Assembly (NCBI RefSeq): GCF_004138485.1
Contig: NZ_RYEV01000006.1
Location: forward strand, 248,001 to 312,000
Source: Peristeroidobacter soli
Lineage (GTDB): Bacteria; Pseudomonadota; Gammaproteobacteria; Steroidobacterales; Steroidobacteraceae
DNA length: 64,000 nt
Direction: 5' to 3'
In this document: piece by piece, positions 9,391-17,130 of the stretch
Layout of the letters: each line of letters opens with the position of its first letter
Position numbering within the stretch: the first letter of the stretch is position 1
The notes under the pieces: generated by a model
What the model was told of the DNA's origin: nothing
Database searches by the model: none
The model's input: only the letters and a program-made list of their open reading frames with translations
Program-made: the position numbers and the translations under genes

Positions 9391-9418
9391 TTGACAGGGA
9401 GGGCTCGCCCCCTAGACT
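9391..9418 (+). promoter_or_regulatory. Sigma70-type promoter of the S9/S12/class A hydrolase operon
   Basis: TTGACA at 9391-9396 and TAGACT at 9413-9418 are separated by 16 bp, 35 bp upstream of the S9 peptidase start codon. The -35 is a perfect consensus and the -10 matches at four of six positions. Confidence 0.65.
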
Positions 9419-9452
9419 GGCCTGTGGGGGATACAACAATCCGGGAGTCGTA

Positions 9453-11603
9453 ATGACGCTTGCCGATTCGCCAGACCGTGCCCGGCAACGAGGCGCGGGG
9501 CTGCTGCTGTCTTTGTGCCTGTGGCTCGGCACCACTCTCGCTCCACCAGCCGACGCCGCCGATAAATCCATCACCATCGAAGACCTGTTGAGCGCGCCGT
9601 TTCCCACGGGCTTGACGGCGGCGCCCCAGGGCGAACGAGTCGCTTGGATCGCTAATCATCGGGGGGCGCGCAATGTCTATCTGGGGCAGGCAGGCAAGGA
9701 CGGAACGTTCGCCGTTCGCGCGCTCACGCGCGAGCAGGCAGACAACGGCGTCGAGCTGGCCGATCTGCAGTGGTCGCATGACGCCGCGACGCTGGTGTTC
9801 TCGCGTGGCGGCAGTCTCGAGGGCGGCGGGCCGGTCAATCCATTGAGCTCGGCGGCCGGGCCGATCGCGATGGAGATCGCGTCGGTGCGGCTCGATTCGG
9901 GCGAGATTCGTTCCTTTGGGCCGGGCAGCAACGCCGTCACTTCACCCGTCAATGACGACATTGCGTTGGTGCGTGCCGGCCAGATCTGGATCGCCAATCT
10001 GTCTCGAACCGACGCGGCGACTCAGTTGCTCCAGGATGCCGGGGTTGCCAGCGAGCTGTCATGGTCGCCGGATGGCAAGCGTCTGGCCTTTGTGAGCAAT
10101 CGCAAAGACTACGGCGTCGTCGGCGTCATCGAGATTGCGTCCAGAAACATTCAATGGCTGAGCCCGGGTGTCGACCATGACATGAGCCTGCGCTGGTCTC
10201 GCGACGGCAAACGGCTCGCGTGGGTTCGTTATCCGTCGTTGCCTATCTCATTCTGGACCGACGCGTTCTTTGCGAAGCGTGCGGGCGATCCGTGGTCCGT
10301 GTGGGTTGCCGACGTAGCCAGTGGCAATGCCAACAAGGTATGGACGGCGGATGCGGGCGCCGGCAGCGTGTTTCAGCCGATCGAAGGCAGCGCGAGTCTG
10401 CTGTGGGCCGCGGACAATCGTTTGGTGTTCCCGTGGGAGAAGACGGGTTGGCTGCGACTTTATTCCTTGGATCTATCGCAGCAGGGCGCGCGCCCGGTCG
10501 CGTTGTCACAAGACGGCGCTGAAGTGTTCGCGATGACGGTCGATCCGGCCGGTCGCGAAGTGATTTATTCGTCCAACGCCGACGATGACGATCATCGGCA
10601 TCTGTGGCGGGTGCCGGCCAAGGGCGGCAAGCCGCAGCGGACGACCAAGGGCGACAGCATCGAAGATTTCCCGGTGCTGACCGGGAGCGGCGCACTGTTC
10701 GCTCTGCATAGTACGGCGCGCAATCCGATGGCGCCCGCGCTGGTTCAGGCGGACGGCGCGCTCAAGACGATGCCGGCGAGCGGCGAAACGTTGCCCTTCC
10801 CGGGCGATCGTCTGGTCGTTCCGCAACGGGTGGTGTTCAAGAGCCCGGATGGATTGTCGGTGCACGGTCAATTGTTCGCGCCGGCTGGCAAGAAGAGCGC
10901 GAAACAACCGGCGGTGTTGTTCTTCCACGGCGGCCCGCAGCGGCAGATGCTGCTCGGTTGGCATCCGATGGGCGCATACACTCATATGTATGCGATGAAT
11001 CAGTTTCTGGCCTCGAAGGGTTACGTCGTTCTGTCGGTCAACTATCGCGGCGGCACGGGCTATGGCCTGAACTTCCGCGAGCCGGATCAATTTGCGGCCG
11101 GTGGCGGCAGCGAGGCTCGTGATATTGGTGGCGCGGTGGAGTATTTGAAGAGCCGCGGCGATATCGATCCAGCTCGCATCGGCGTGTACGGAATGAGTTA
11201 CGGCGGCATCATGACTTCGCTGGCGCTCGCGAAATTCCCGCAGGACTTCGCGGTCGGCGTCGACATGGCCGGCGTGCACAACTGGAAGTCCATTCTTCCA
11301 GACCTGACGGCACCGGGGGCTTCGGCGGAAGTCGCCGAGGTGGCCTGGCAGTCATCGGCGCTGAGCTCGGTCAAGGACTGGCGCGCGCCGGTGCTGATCG
11401 TTCATGGCGATGACGATCGCGCGGTGCCTTTCGATCAAAGCGTCGAGCTCGTGCGCGGCCTGCGCGAATACACCAAGGTCGAGCCCGAGTTGCTGGTCCT
11501 GCCCAACGAAGTGCATGATTTCATTCTGTATCGAAGCTGGCGCCGCGTGTTCGAAGCGACGCACGAATTCCTCGACCGTTATTTGCAGCAGCCCGGTTCA
11601 TAA
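9453..11603 (+). CDS. Exported S9 family (prolyl oligopeptidase-type) peptidase
   Basis: 716 aa. The N-terminal signal sequence has a hydrophobic core (GLLLSLCLWLGTTLA) and a likely cut after AADA. A WD40-like/TolB beta-propeller spans about 45-440. The alpha/beta-hydrolase catalytic domain spans about 450-710, with the nucleophile Ser in GMSYGG, Asp in HGDDDRAVPF and His in NEVHDF. S9 enzymes cut short peptides, often after Pro; the exact specificity cannot be read here. A promoter is visible at 9391. Two further exported serine hydrolases follow at 10- and 11-bp gaps, so it heads a three-gene operon. The same superfamily includes lasso-peptide isopeptidases, but nothing specific ties this protein to them. 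Confidence 0.9.
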   Translation: MTLADSPDRARQRGAGLLLSLCLWLGTTLAPPADAADKSITIEDLLSAPFPTGLTAAPQGERVAWIANHRGARNVYLGQAGKDGTFAVRALTREQADNGVELADLQWSHDAATLVFSRGGSLEGGGPVNPLSSAAGPIAMEIASVRLDSGEIRSFGPGSNAVTSPVNDDIALVRAGQIWIANLSRTDAATQLLQDAGVASELSWSPDGKRLAFVSNRKDYGVVGVIEIASRNIQWLSPGVDHDMSLRWSRDGKRLAWVRYPSLPISFWTDAFFAKRAGDPWSVWVADVASGNANKVWTADAGAGSVFQPIEGSASLLWAADNRLVFPWEKTGWLRLYSLDLSQQGARPVALSQDGAEVFAMTVDPAGREVIYSSNADDDDHRHLWRVPAKGGKPQRTTKGDSIEDFPVLTGSGALFALHSTARNPMAPALVQADGALKTMPASGETLPFPGDRLVVPQRVVFKSPDGLSVHGQLFAPAGKKSAKQPAVLFFHGGPQRQMLLGWHPMGAYTHMYAMNQFLASKGYVVLSVNYRGGTGYGLNFREPDQFAAGGGSEARDIGGAVEYLKSRGDIDPARIGVYGMSYGGIMTSLALAKFPQDFAVGVDMAGVHNWKSILPDLTAPGASAEVAEVAWQSSALSSVKDWRAPVLIVHGDDDRAVPFDQSVELVRGLREYTKVEPELLVLPNEVHDFILYRSWRRVFEATHEFLDRYLQQPGS

Positions 11604-11613
11604 GGAGAACATC

Positions 11614-13335
11614 ATGGGGATCAGCCGCCGAGAAATGTTGGTACACACCGGGTTACTTGCCGGCGCGACCGCGATGGGTCGCTTCGCCGTAGCCGATTCG
11701 ACGGGCAGCGCGGCGTCGGGCGCCGACGCGGCCCTGTTCACGCGCCTGGACGAGTTCGCTCACCAGTTCATGGCAGAAATGAAGTCGCCGGGCATGACCC
11801 TGGTGCTGGCGGATCGCAACGGTCTGCGCCGCGTCGTGAATTATGGCTTGGGCGATCTGGAGCGTCAGACGCCGGTGCGCGACGACGAGTTGTTCGAGAT
11901 CGGCTCGATCAGCAAATCGTTCGTCGGTGTCTGTCTGCTGCAGCTCCATGACGAAGGCAAGCTCGATCTGCACAAGCCGATCGTGGAGTACCTGCCTTGG
12001 TTCCGCATCGACTCGGCCTTCAAGCCCATCACCACGCACGATCTGTTGACGCACGGCTCGGGTCTGCCGGGCAATTGTCCGCTGTTCCCGTCGGATCCGA
12101 CGCTCCGCCATCGCGCCGCCTATGCGCCCGGCGAGCACTTCCATTACTGCAACATGGGCTATCAGGCGCTCGGCGAGCTCGCCGGCATTCTGGATGGCCG
12201 CGAACTGCCCGAGGTGATTCGCAAGCGCGTGCTCGAGCCGCTCGGCATGACGTTGTCCGAGCCGGTGATCACGCTGGATATTCGCGACCGCCTGGTGAAG
12301 AACTATTCGCTGTTCCAGAACGATCGTCCCAACACACGCGACGCGCGGCTCGCCGAAGCTCAAGGCCTGATCGTCACGACCGGCGCGGGCTGTGTCGCCG
12401 CGACGGCGAAAGATATGGGTGCGTACGTGCGCATGATCGCGAACGGTGGCGAAGGCCCGAACGGTCGCCGGCTGATGTCGAAGGAATCGTTCGCGCTGTT
12501 CTCCAAGGCGCACATCGTCGCCGGCGAGTTCGGCCCGACGGCGAGCTATGGCTACGGCATCGCTGTCGACAAGCTCGATGGTCACAACGTCGTGCGCCAC
12601 ACGGGTGGCATGACATCGTTCATGTCGTCGTTGCTGGTCGATATCGACAATGGCGTCGGCGCGTTTGCATCGGTCAACGCTCAGCAGGGTTATCGGCCGA
12701 CGCCGGTCACGCAGTACGCCGTGCAGCTGATGCGTGAGCAGCAGTTGTCCAAGCCGTTGCCGAGCTTGCCGGCTGCCAATCCGGCGTTTCGTGTCGCGGA
12801 TGCGGCTGATTACGCGGGTTCCTATCAGCAGAGCGGCGGCGGCAAACTGGAGATCCAGAGCAGCGGCGACAAGCTGTTCCTGGTGCGCGCTGGCAACAAA
12901 GTGCCTCTGCAACCGGCGGGGGCGCCGGGCGCATTTCTGGTCGCGGATGGCGGCAAGAGCCTGTTCCCGCTGGTGTTCGGTCGTGCCGACGCGAAAGATC
13001 CCAAGAGCGCGGTGGTCGAAGTGGCCTGGGGCAGCGACTGGTACACGAACGCCAAATACCAGGGCGAGAAGCAATTCAACGTGCCCAAGGAATGGCACAA
13101 CTATGTCGGTCACTATCGCAACGACAATCCCTGGATCGGCAGCTTTCGCATCGTGATCCGCAAGGGCAAGTTGTGGGTCGACGGCATGATGCCGCTGGAA
13201 GCCGCGGGCGATCGTTTCAATCTGCGGGACGAGCCGCACAGCCCCGAGTGGATTCAGTTCGGCGAAGTCGTCAATGGCCGTTGCATGCGACTGAAGTTCT
13301 CGGGCGAAGACATGTGGCGCGTGGCGACCGCTTGA
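11614..13335 (+). CDS. Exported S12-type serine hydrolase (beta-lactamase / D-Ala-D-Ala carboxypeptidase-like)
   Basis: 573 aa from an ATG preceded by TAAGGAG 6 bp upstream; the in-frame extension before it lies inside the S9 gene. The N-terminus SRREMLVHTGLLAGATAMG resembles a Tat signal. The class C/S12 triad motifs are present: SISK (nucleophile Ser and Lys), YCN (Tyr-x-Asn) and HTGG (the KTG-equivalent). A C-terminal region of about 170 residues is beta-rich, like the accessory domains of this family. Members act as esterases, peptidases or D-aminopeptidases; the substrate is unassigned. It is the middle gene of the operon. Confidence 0.88.
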   Translation: MGISRREMLVHTGLLAGATAMGRFAVADSTGSAASGADAALFTRLDEFAHQFMAEMKSPGMTLVLADRNGLRRVVNYGLGDLERQTPVRDDELFEIGSISKSFVGVCLLQLHDEGKLDLHKPIVEYLPWFRIDSAFKPITTHDLLTHGSGLPGNCPLFPSDPTLRHRAAYAPGEHFHYCNMGYQALGELAGILDGRELPEVIRKRVLEPLGMTLSEPVITLDIRDRLVKNYSLFQNDRPNTRDARLAEAQGLIVTTGAGCVAATAKDMGAYVRMIANGGEGPNGRRLMSKESFALFSKAHIVAGEFGPTASYGYGIAVDKLDGHNVVRHTGGMTSFMSSLLVDIDNGVGAFASVNAQQGYRPTPVTQYAVQLMREQQLSKPLPSLPAANPAFRVADAADYAGSYQQSGGGKLEIQSSGDKLFLVRAGNKVPLQPAGAPGAFLVADGGKSLFPLVFGRADAKDPKSAVVEVAWGSDWYTNAKYQGEKQFNVPKEWHNYVGHYRNDNPWIGSFRIVIRKGKLWVDGMMPLEAAGDRFNLRDEPHSPEWIQFGEVVNGRCMRLKFSGEDMWRVATA

Positions 13336-13346
13336 GGACCCATCGA

Positions 13347-14336
13347 ATGAAACAACAACTGTGTCGCTGGCGGCTGGCTCTTGTGTTGTGTGCCGTGTCG
13401 TCGTTTCATCCGGTCATGGCAGCGCCCACGCTCGAAGCCGAAATCGCCCGAGTCTCCCAACCCATCGGCGGCAAGGTCGGCGTGGCCGCCTGGAAGCTCG
13501 ATGGCAAGGGCGGGCAAGTGCTGGTGAATGCCGGCGATCGCTATCCCATGGCGAGCACGTTCAAGATCGCGGTCGCCGGTGCGATTCTGGCGCAGGTGGA
13601 TGCGGGCAAGTTGAAACTCGATCAGCTGGTTCCGGTGCAGCCGAACGACATCGTGCCTTCGGACGGGATCGCCACGCTCGCGATTCATCCCGGGATCAGC
13701 CTGTCGGTGCACAACCTGCTGGAGCTGATGCTCACATTGAGCGACAACACCGCGACCGACGTGCTGACCCGGCTCGCCGGCGGCCCGCAGGCGGCGACTG
13801 CGTGGGTGCGAAAGCAGGGCATCGAGGATCAACGCATCGATCGCGATACCGCGGCCTTGCTGCGTGCATTCTTCGACCTGCCGCCGGGGCCGTTCAATCA
13901 AGTGATCCAGGAAGCGGCCAAGAAAGATCCGCAACTCGAAGAGCGCGGCAACCATCCAAACCCGGCGTTCGACAAAGATGTGCGCGACACCTCGACACCG
14001 ACCGCGATGGCCCAGTTGCTGACCAGGATTTTCAATCAGCAGACATTGAGTGCATCGAGCACCAAGGTGCTGATCGAGATCATGCAGCGTTGTCACACCG
14101 GCGCAGGGCGGCTGCTCGGCCGGATGCCGGCGGGCACGGTCATTGCTCACAAGACCGGCACGATCGGCGGCACGGTGAACGATGTCGGCGTGATCACCTT
14201 GCCCGACGGCAAGGGCCAGGTCGTCATCGCCGTGTTCATCAAAGAGAGCGACAAATCGATGGAAGAGCGCGAGAAGGTGATCGCCGAGATCGCCCGCTCG
14301 GTGCGCGACTTCTACCTGCTCGCCGAGGCCAGCTAA
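13347..14336 (+). CDS. Class A beta-lactamase-like serine hydrolase with atypical omega loop
   Basis: 329 aa with a signal peptide (LALVLCAVSSFHPVMA). It keeps Ser70 in STFK (here residue 70), SDN at 132-134 and KTG at 269-271. The segment that aligns with the omega-loop start (RIDRDTAALL, residues 163-172) has Thr where Glu166 is expected and Leu where Asn170 is expected. About 38 extra residues then precede the conserved RDTSTP. The general base for deacylation is therefore not where class A enzymes have it. It may be a beta-lactamase-fold protein with another activity, or may use a Glu from the insert (EER at 198-200). It ends the three-gene operon. Confidence 0.85.
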   Translation: MKQQLCRWRLALVLCAVSSFHPVMAAPTLEAEIARVSQPIGGKVGVAAWKLDGKGGQVLVNAGDRYPMASTFKIAVAGAILAQVDAGKLKLDQLVPVQPNDIVPSDGIATLAIHPGISLSVHNLLELMLTLSDNTATDVLTRLAGGPQAATAWVRKQGIEDQRIDRDTAALLRAFFDLPPGPFNQVIQEAAKKDPQLEERGNHPNPAFDKDVRDTSTPTAMAQLLTRIFNQQTLSASSTKVLIEIMQRCHTGAGRLLGRMPAGTVIAHKTGTIGGTVNDVGVITLPDGKGQVVIAVFIKESDKSMEEREKVIAEIARSVRDFYLLAEAS

Positions 14337-14356
14337 CCCCGGAAAGCCGCTCGCGC

Positions 14357-14385
14357 TTGCCATGCTCCTCCTGGCTGGATAGTAT
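14357..14385 (+). promoter_or_regulatory. Sigma70-type promoter of the DUF885-epimerase operon
   Basis: TTGCCA (14357-14362) and TAGTAT (14380-14385) are separated by 17 bp, 34 bp upstream of the start codon at 14420. The -10 hexamer overlaps the left half of the palindromic operator at 14381, so repressor binding there would block polymerase. Confidence 0.55.
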
Positions 14386-14395
14386 TTCGTATACT
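14381..14395. promoter_or_regulatory. Operator site 1 of the hydroxyproline-glycoprotein island
   Basis: AGTATTTCGTATACT differs at one position from the complement of site 2 (23552-23566). It is an imperfect palindrome with AGTAT/ATACT arms, 24 bp upstream of the DUF885 start and overlapping a promoter -10. The same core is found before the deaminase/oxidase genes and the TonB receptor gene. The regulator is inferred to be the GntR protein at 31232-31882. Confidence 0.65.
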
Positions 14396-14419
14396 AAATG
14401 CCAGTGAGGAGCGTCCGGC

Positions 14420-16189
14420 ATGCGCTGGATTTTTGCGACGGCCGGAGCCCTCTGGCTATGCGCGCCCGCGGTTTTCGCCCAATCGAATGGCGCCGATGCC
14501 GCGCGTCGGCTCAACACGATCTACCAGTCCGAGTGGGAATGGTGGAAGAACGAGATGGCCGAGGAGCCCGACGACGAGCGGCCGGGCGAGGAGTCGGATC
14601 ATCTGGCTCGCGTCGATGAGGCCAGTCAGCAGGCACGGCTGAAGCATCTGCAGGCGGCGCTCGCGGGGGTGAGTCGAATCAGCACCGACTCGCTGTCCGC
14701 CGAGGAGAAAATCAACGCGGAAATATTCCGCACCATTCTCGAAGAGCGCATCTCCGACCTGCGCTTCAAAACCTATCAGGCGCCGTTCAACGCCGATTCG
14801 TTCTTCTGGACCGAATTCACGCCGCGCGAAGGATTTCCGGATCGAGAAGCCTATCGACGTTATCTCGGACGCCTCGCGGATGTGTCGCGCTTCTTCGACG
14901 AGCACATCGCCAACATGCGCGCGGGGCTGAAGCGCGGCTTCACGGTGCCGAAGGTTTCGGTCATGGGCCGCGACAAGACGATCGAGCCGTATCTCGCCAG
15001 CGACGATTCGAATCCGCTGTATCTGCCGTTCACGCAGATGCCGACCAACATTCCTGCCGCCGATCAGGAGCGCATGCGCGGTGAGGCGCGGGCGGTGCTC
15101 ACCAGGCAAGTCGTGCCGGCGTATCAAAAACTGCTGGATTTCATTCGCAACGAGTATCTGGTGAAGGCACGCACCAGCATCTCGGCGTCGAAGCTGCCGG
15201 ACGGTGCGGCGTTCTATCAAGCGCGCATCGAGAAGTTCACGACGCTCCAGCTGACCCCGCCGCAGATTCACGAGATCGGTTTGAGCGAGGTCGCGCGCAT
15301 CAAGGCGGAGCAGGAAATCACCATGCGCAAGGCGGGATTCACGGGCACGTTGCCCGAGTTCTACCAGTTCCTGCGCACCGATCCGCAGTTCTACGCCAAG
15401 ACGCCGCATCAGCTGATCGCGGAGGCTTCTTATATCGTCAAGAAGGCGGATCTGAAGCTCAAGGACACCATCGGTACGTTGCCGCGCTTCCGGCACGGCA
15501 TTCTGCCGGTGCCCGATGCGTTGGCGCCGATCTACACCGGCGGCCGCGGCGGGCTCGAGAGCTGCCTGTTCAATACATATAACCTGCCGGCGCGGCCGCT
15601 CTACACGTTGCCGTCGCTGGTGCTGCACGAGTGCACGCCGGGCCATAGCTTTCAGGCGGCCCTGGCGCTGGAAGCGCCGGAGCGCCCGAAGTTTCGCAAC
15701 GATGTTTATTTCTCGGGCTACGGCGAAGGCTGGGGTCTGTACACGGAATGGCTGGGTCGCGTCATGGGCATCTACGAGACGCCTTACGAAGAATTCGGCC
15801 AACTCACTTATGAGATGTGGCGTGCCGCGCGGCTCGTCGTCGACACCGGTATCCATCACTACGGCTGGACTCGCGATCAGGCGCTGCAGTACATGAAGGA
15901 CAACGTGGCGCTGTCGACGCACGAGATCACGACCGAAGTCGATCGTTACATCGCCTGGCCGGGTCAGGCAGTTGCGTACAAGCTGGGCGAATTGCAGATC
16001 CGCCGGCATCGTCGTGAAGCGGAGCAGGCACTCGGTCCGAAGTTCGATCAACGCAAATTCCACGACGCCATCCTCGCGCTCGGTGCGGTACCGTTGCCCG
16101 TGCTGGAGCAACGCATGGCGCAATTCATCGCGGATGGCGGCGAGAATCCGCCGACACCGTCGCGCGACCCCGCCGACCACAGCAATTGA
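14420..16189 (+). CDS. Exported DUF885 family protein, putative metallopeptidase
   Basis: 589 aa. A signal peptide (MRWIFATAGALWLCAPAVFAQ) is followed by a mostly helical DUF885 region. The family hallmark HECTPGH (a HExxPGH zinc-peptidase-like motif) lies near residue 400, and a downstream Glu-rich helix (GYGEGWGLYTEWLG) is also conserved in the family. DUF885 proteins are predicted peptidases without a settled substrate. It is the first gene of an operon with 4-hydroxyproline 2-epimerase (11 bp downstream) and a DUF5695-like protein. I infer release of hydroxyproline or short Hyp peptides, but this is untested. Operator site 1 lies just upstream. Confidence 0.85.
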   Translation: MRWIFATAGALWLCAPAVFAQSNGADAARRLNTIYQSEWEWWKNEMAEEPDDERPGEESDHLARVDEASQQARLKHLQAALAGVSRISTDSLSAEEKINAEIFRTILEERISDLRFKTYQAPFNADSFFWTEFTPREGFPDREAYRRYLGRLADVSRFFDEHIANMRAGLKRGFTVPKVSVMGRDKTIEPYLASDDSNPLYLPFTQMPTNIPAADQERMRGEARAVLTRQVVPAYQKLLDFIRNEYLVKARTSISASKLPDGAAFYQARIEKFTTLQLTPPQIHEIGLSEVARIKAEQEITMRKAGFTGTLPEFYQFLRTDPQFYAKTPHQLIAEASYIVKKADLKLKDTIGTLPRFRHGILPVPDALAPIYTGGRGGLESCLFNTYNLPARPLYTLPSLVLHECTPGHSFQAALALEAPERPKFRNDVYFSGYGEGWGLYTEWLGRVMGIYETPYEEFGQLTYEMWRAARLVVDTGIHHYGWTRDQALQYMKDNVALSTHEITTEVDRYIAWPGQAVAYKLGELQIRRHRREAEQALGPKFDQRKFHDAILALGAVPLPVLEQRMAQFIADGGENPPTPSRDPADHSN

Positions 16190-16200
16190 TCGGTACGACT

Positions 16201-17127
16201 ATGGACAGCATCCGAATTCTGGATTCCCACACCGGCGGCGAGCCGACGCGTCTGGTGCTCGAAGGCGGGCCGGACCTGGGCGCAGGTCCGCTCGACCAGC
16301 GGTTGCGGCGTTTCAGCGAACGTTTCGACGCGTTCCGTTCCGCCATCGTCAACGAGCCTCGCGGCAGCGACACGGTCGTCGGTGCCTTGCTGTGCAAGCC
16401 GCACCGTGCGGAATGCGACATCGGCGTGATCTTCTTCAATAACGTGGGCTATCTCGGCATGTGCGGTCACGGCACCATCGGCGTGATCGTTTCTTTGGCG
16501 TACCTCGGCATGTTGAAGCCGGGTGCGGTGAAGATCGATACGCCGGTCGGCGTCGTCGAAGCGCAGTTGCGCCCGGATGGATCGGTCGCTGTCGCGAATG
16601 TTCCCAGCTATCGCAAGGCGCGTGCGGTGAGCGTGGATGTGCCGGGCATTGGCGTCGTCACGGGCGATGTGGCGTATGGCGGCAACTGGTTCTTCCTCGT
16701 CGAGCACGATCGTATTCCGCTGCGACTCGCGAATGTCGAGCCGCTCACCGATCTCGCCTGGCGCATTCGCCAGGCGCTGAATGCGCAGGGTCATCCGGAA
16801 GTCGATCATGTCGAGCTGGTCGGCGCGACGCCGACGGCGAGCAGTCGGAACTTCGTGCTTTGCCCCGGCAAAGCGTATGACCGCTCTCCCTGTGGCACGG
16901 GCACCAGCGCGAAGCTCGCGTGTCTCGCTGCTGATGGCAAGCTCGCGGAAGGTGAGGAGTGGACTCAGGAGAGCGTGCTCGGGAGCGTATTCAAAGGTCA
17001 CTATCGGTGGCTGGATCGCGAGAAAGGCACGATCGCGCCGACCATCATGGGCACGGCGCACGTGACTGCCGATGCGAAGTTGCTGCTCGATCCAAAAGAT
17101 CCATTCTGCTGGGGCATCCGAGGCTGA
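16201..17127 (+). CDS. 4-hydroxyproline 2-epimerase (proline racemase family)
   Basis: 308 aa from the ATG at 16201 (MDSIRILDSHTGGEPTR). Both catalytic Cys of the epimerase/racemase type are present: Cys88 in MCGHGTIG and Cys231 in SPCGTGTSAK. This argues against the trans-3-hydroxyproline dehydratase branch, where the first Cys is replaced. The DSHTGGEPTR start is typical of the family. It converts trans-4-hydroxy-L-proline to cis-4-hydroxy-D-proline in the cytosol, the first catabolic step. The next two enzymes of the pathway are encoded nearby (22289 and 23592). It sits between the DUF885 gene (11 bp) and the DUF5695-like gene (3 bp), so it is surely co-transcribed with both. Confidence 0.92.
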   Translation: MDSIRILDSHTGGEPTRLVLEGGPDLGAGPLDQRLRRFSERFDAFRSAIVNEPRGSDTVVGALLCKPHRAECDIGVIFFNNVGYLGMCGHGTIGVIVSLAYLGMLKPGAVKIDTPVGVVEAQLRPDGSVAVANVPSYRKARAVSVDVPGIGVVTGDVAYGGNWFFLVEHDRIPLRLANVEPLTDLAWRIRQALNAQGHPEVDHVELVGATPTASSRNFVLCPGKAYDRSPCGTGTSAKLACLAADGKLAEGEEWTQESVLGSVFKGHYRWLDREKGTIAPTIMGTAHVTADAKLLLDPKDPFCWGIRG

Positions 17128-17130
17128 CCG

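Noticed and set aside
9453-11603. S9 peptidase as a lasso-peptide isopeptidase partnering the small ORF at 34829
   Set aside because: It is 23 kb away in its own operon and shows only general S9 features; no specific link is visible.
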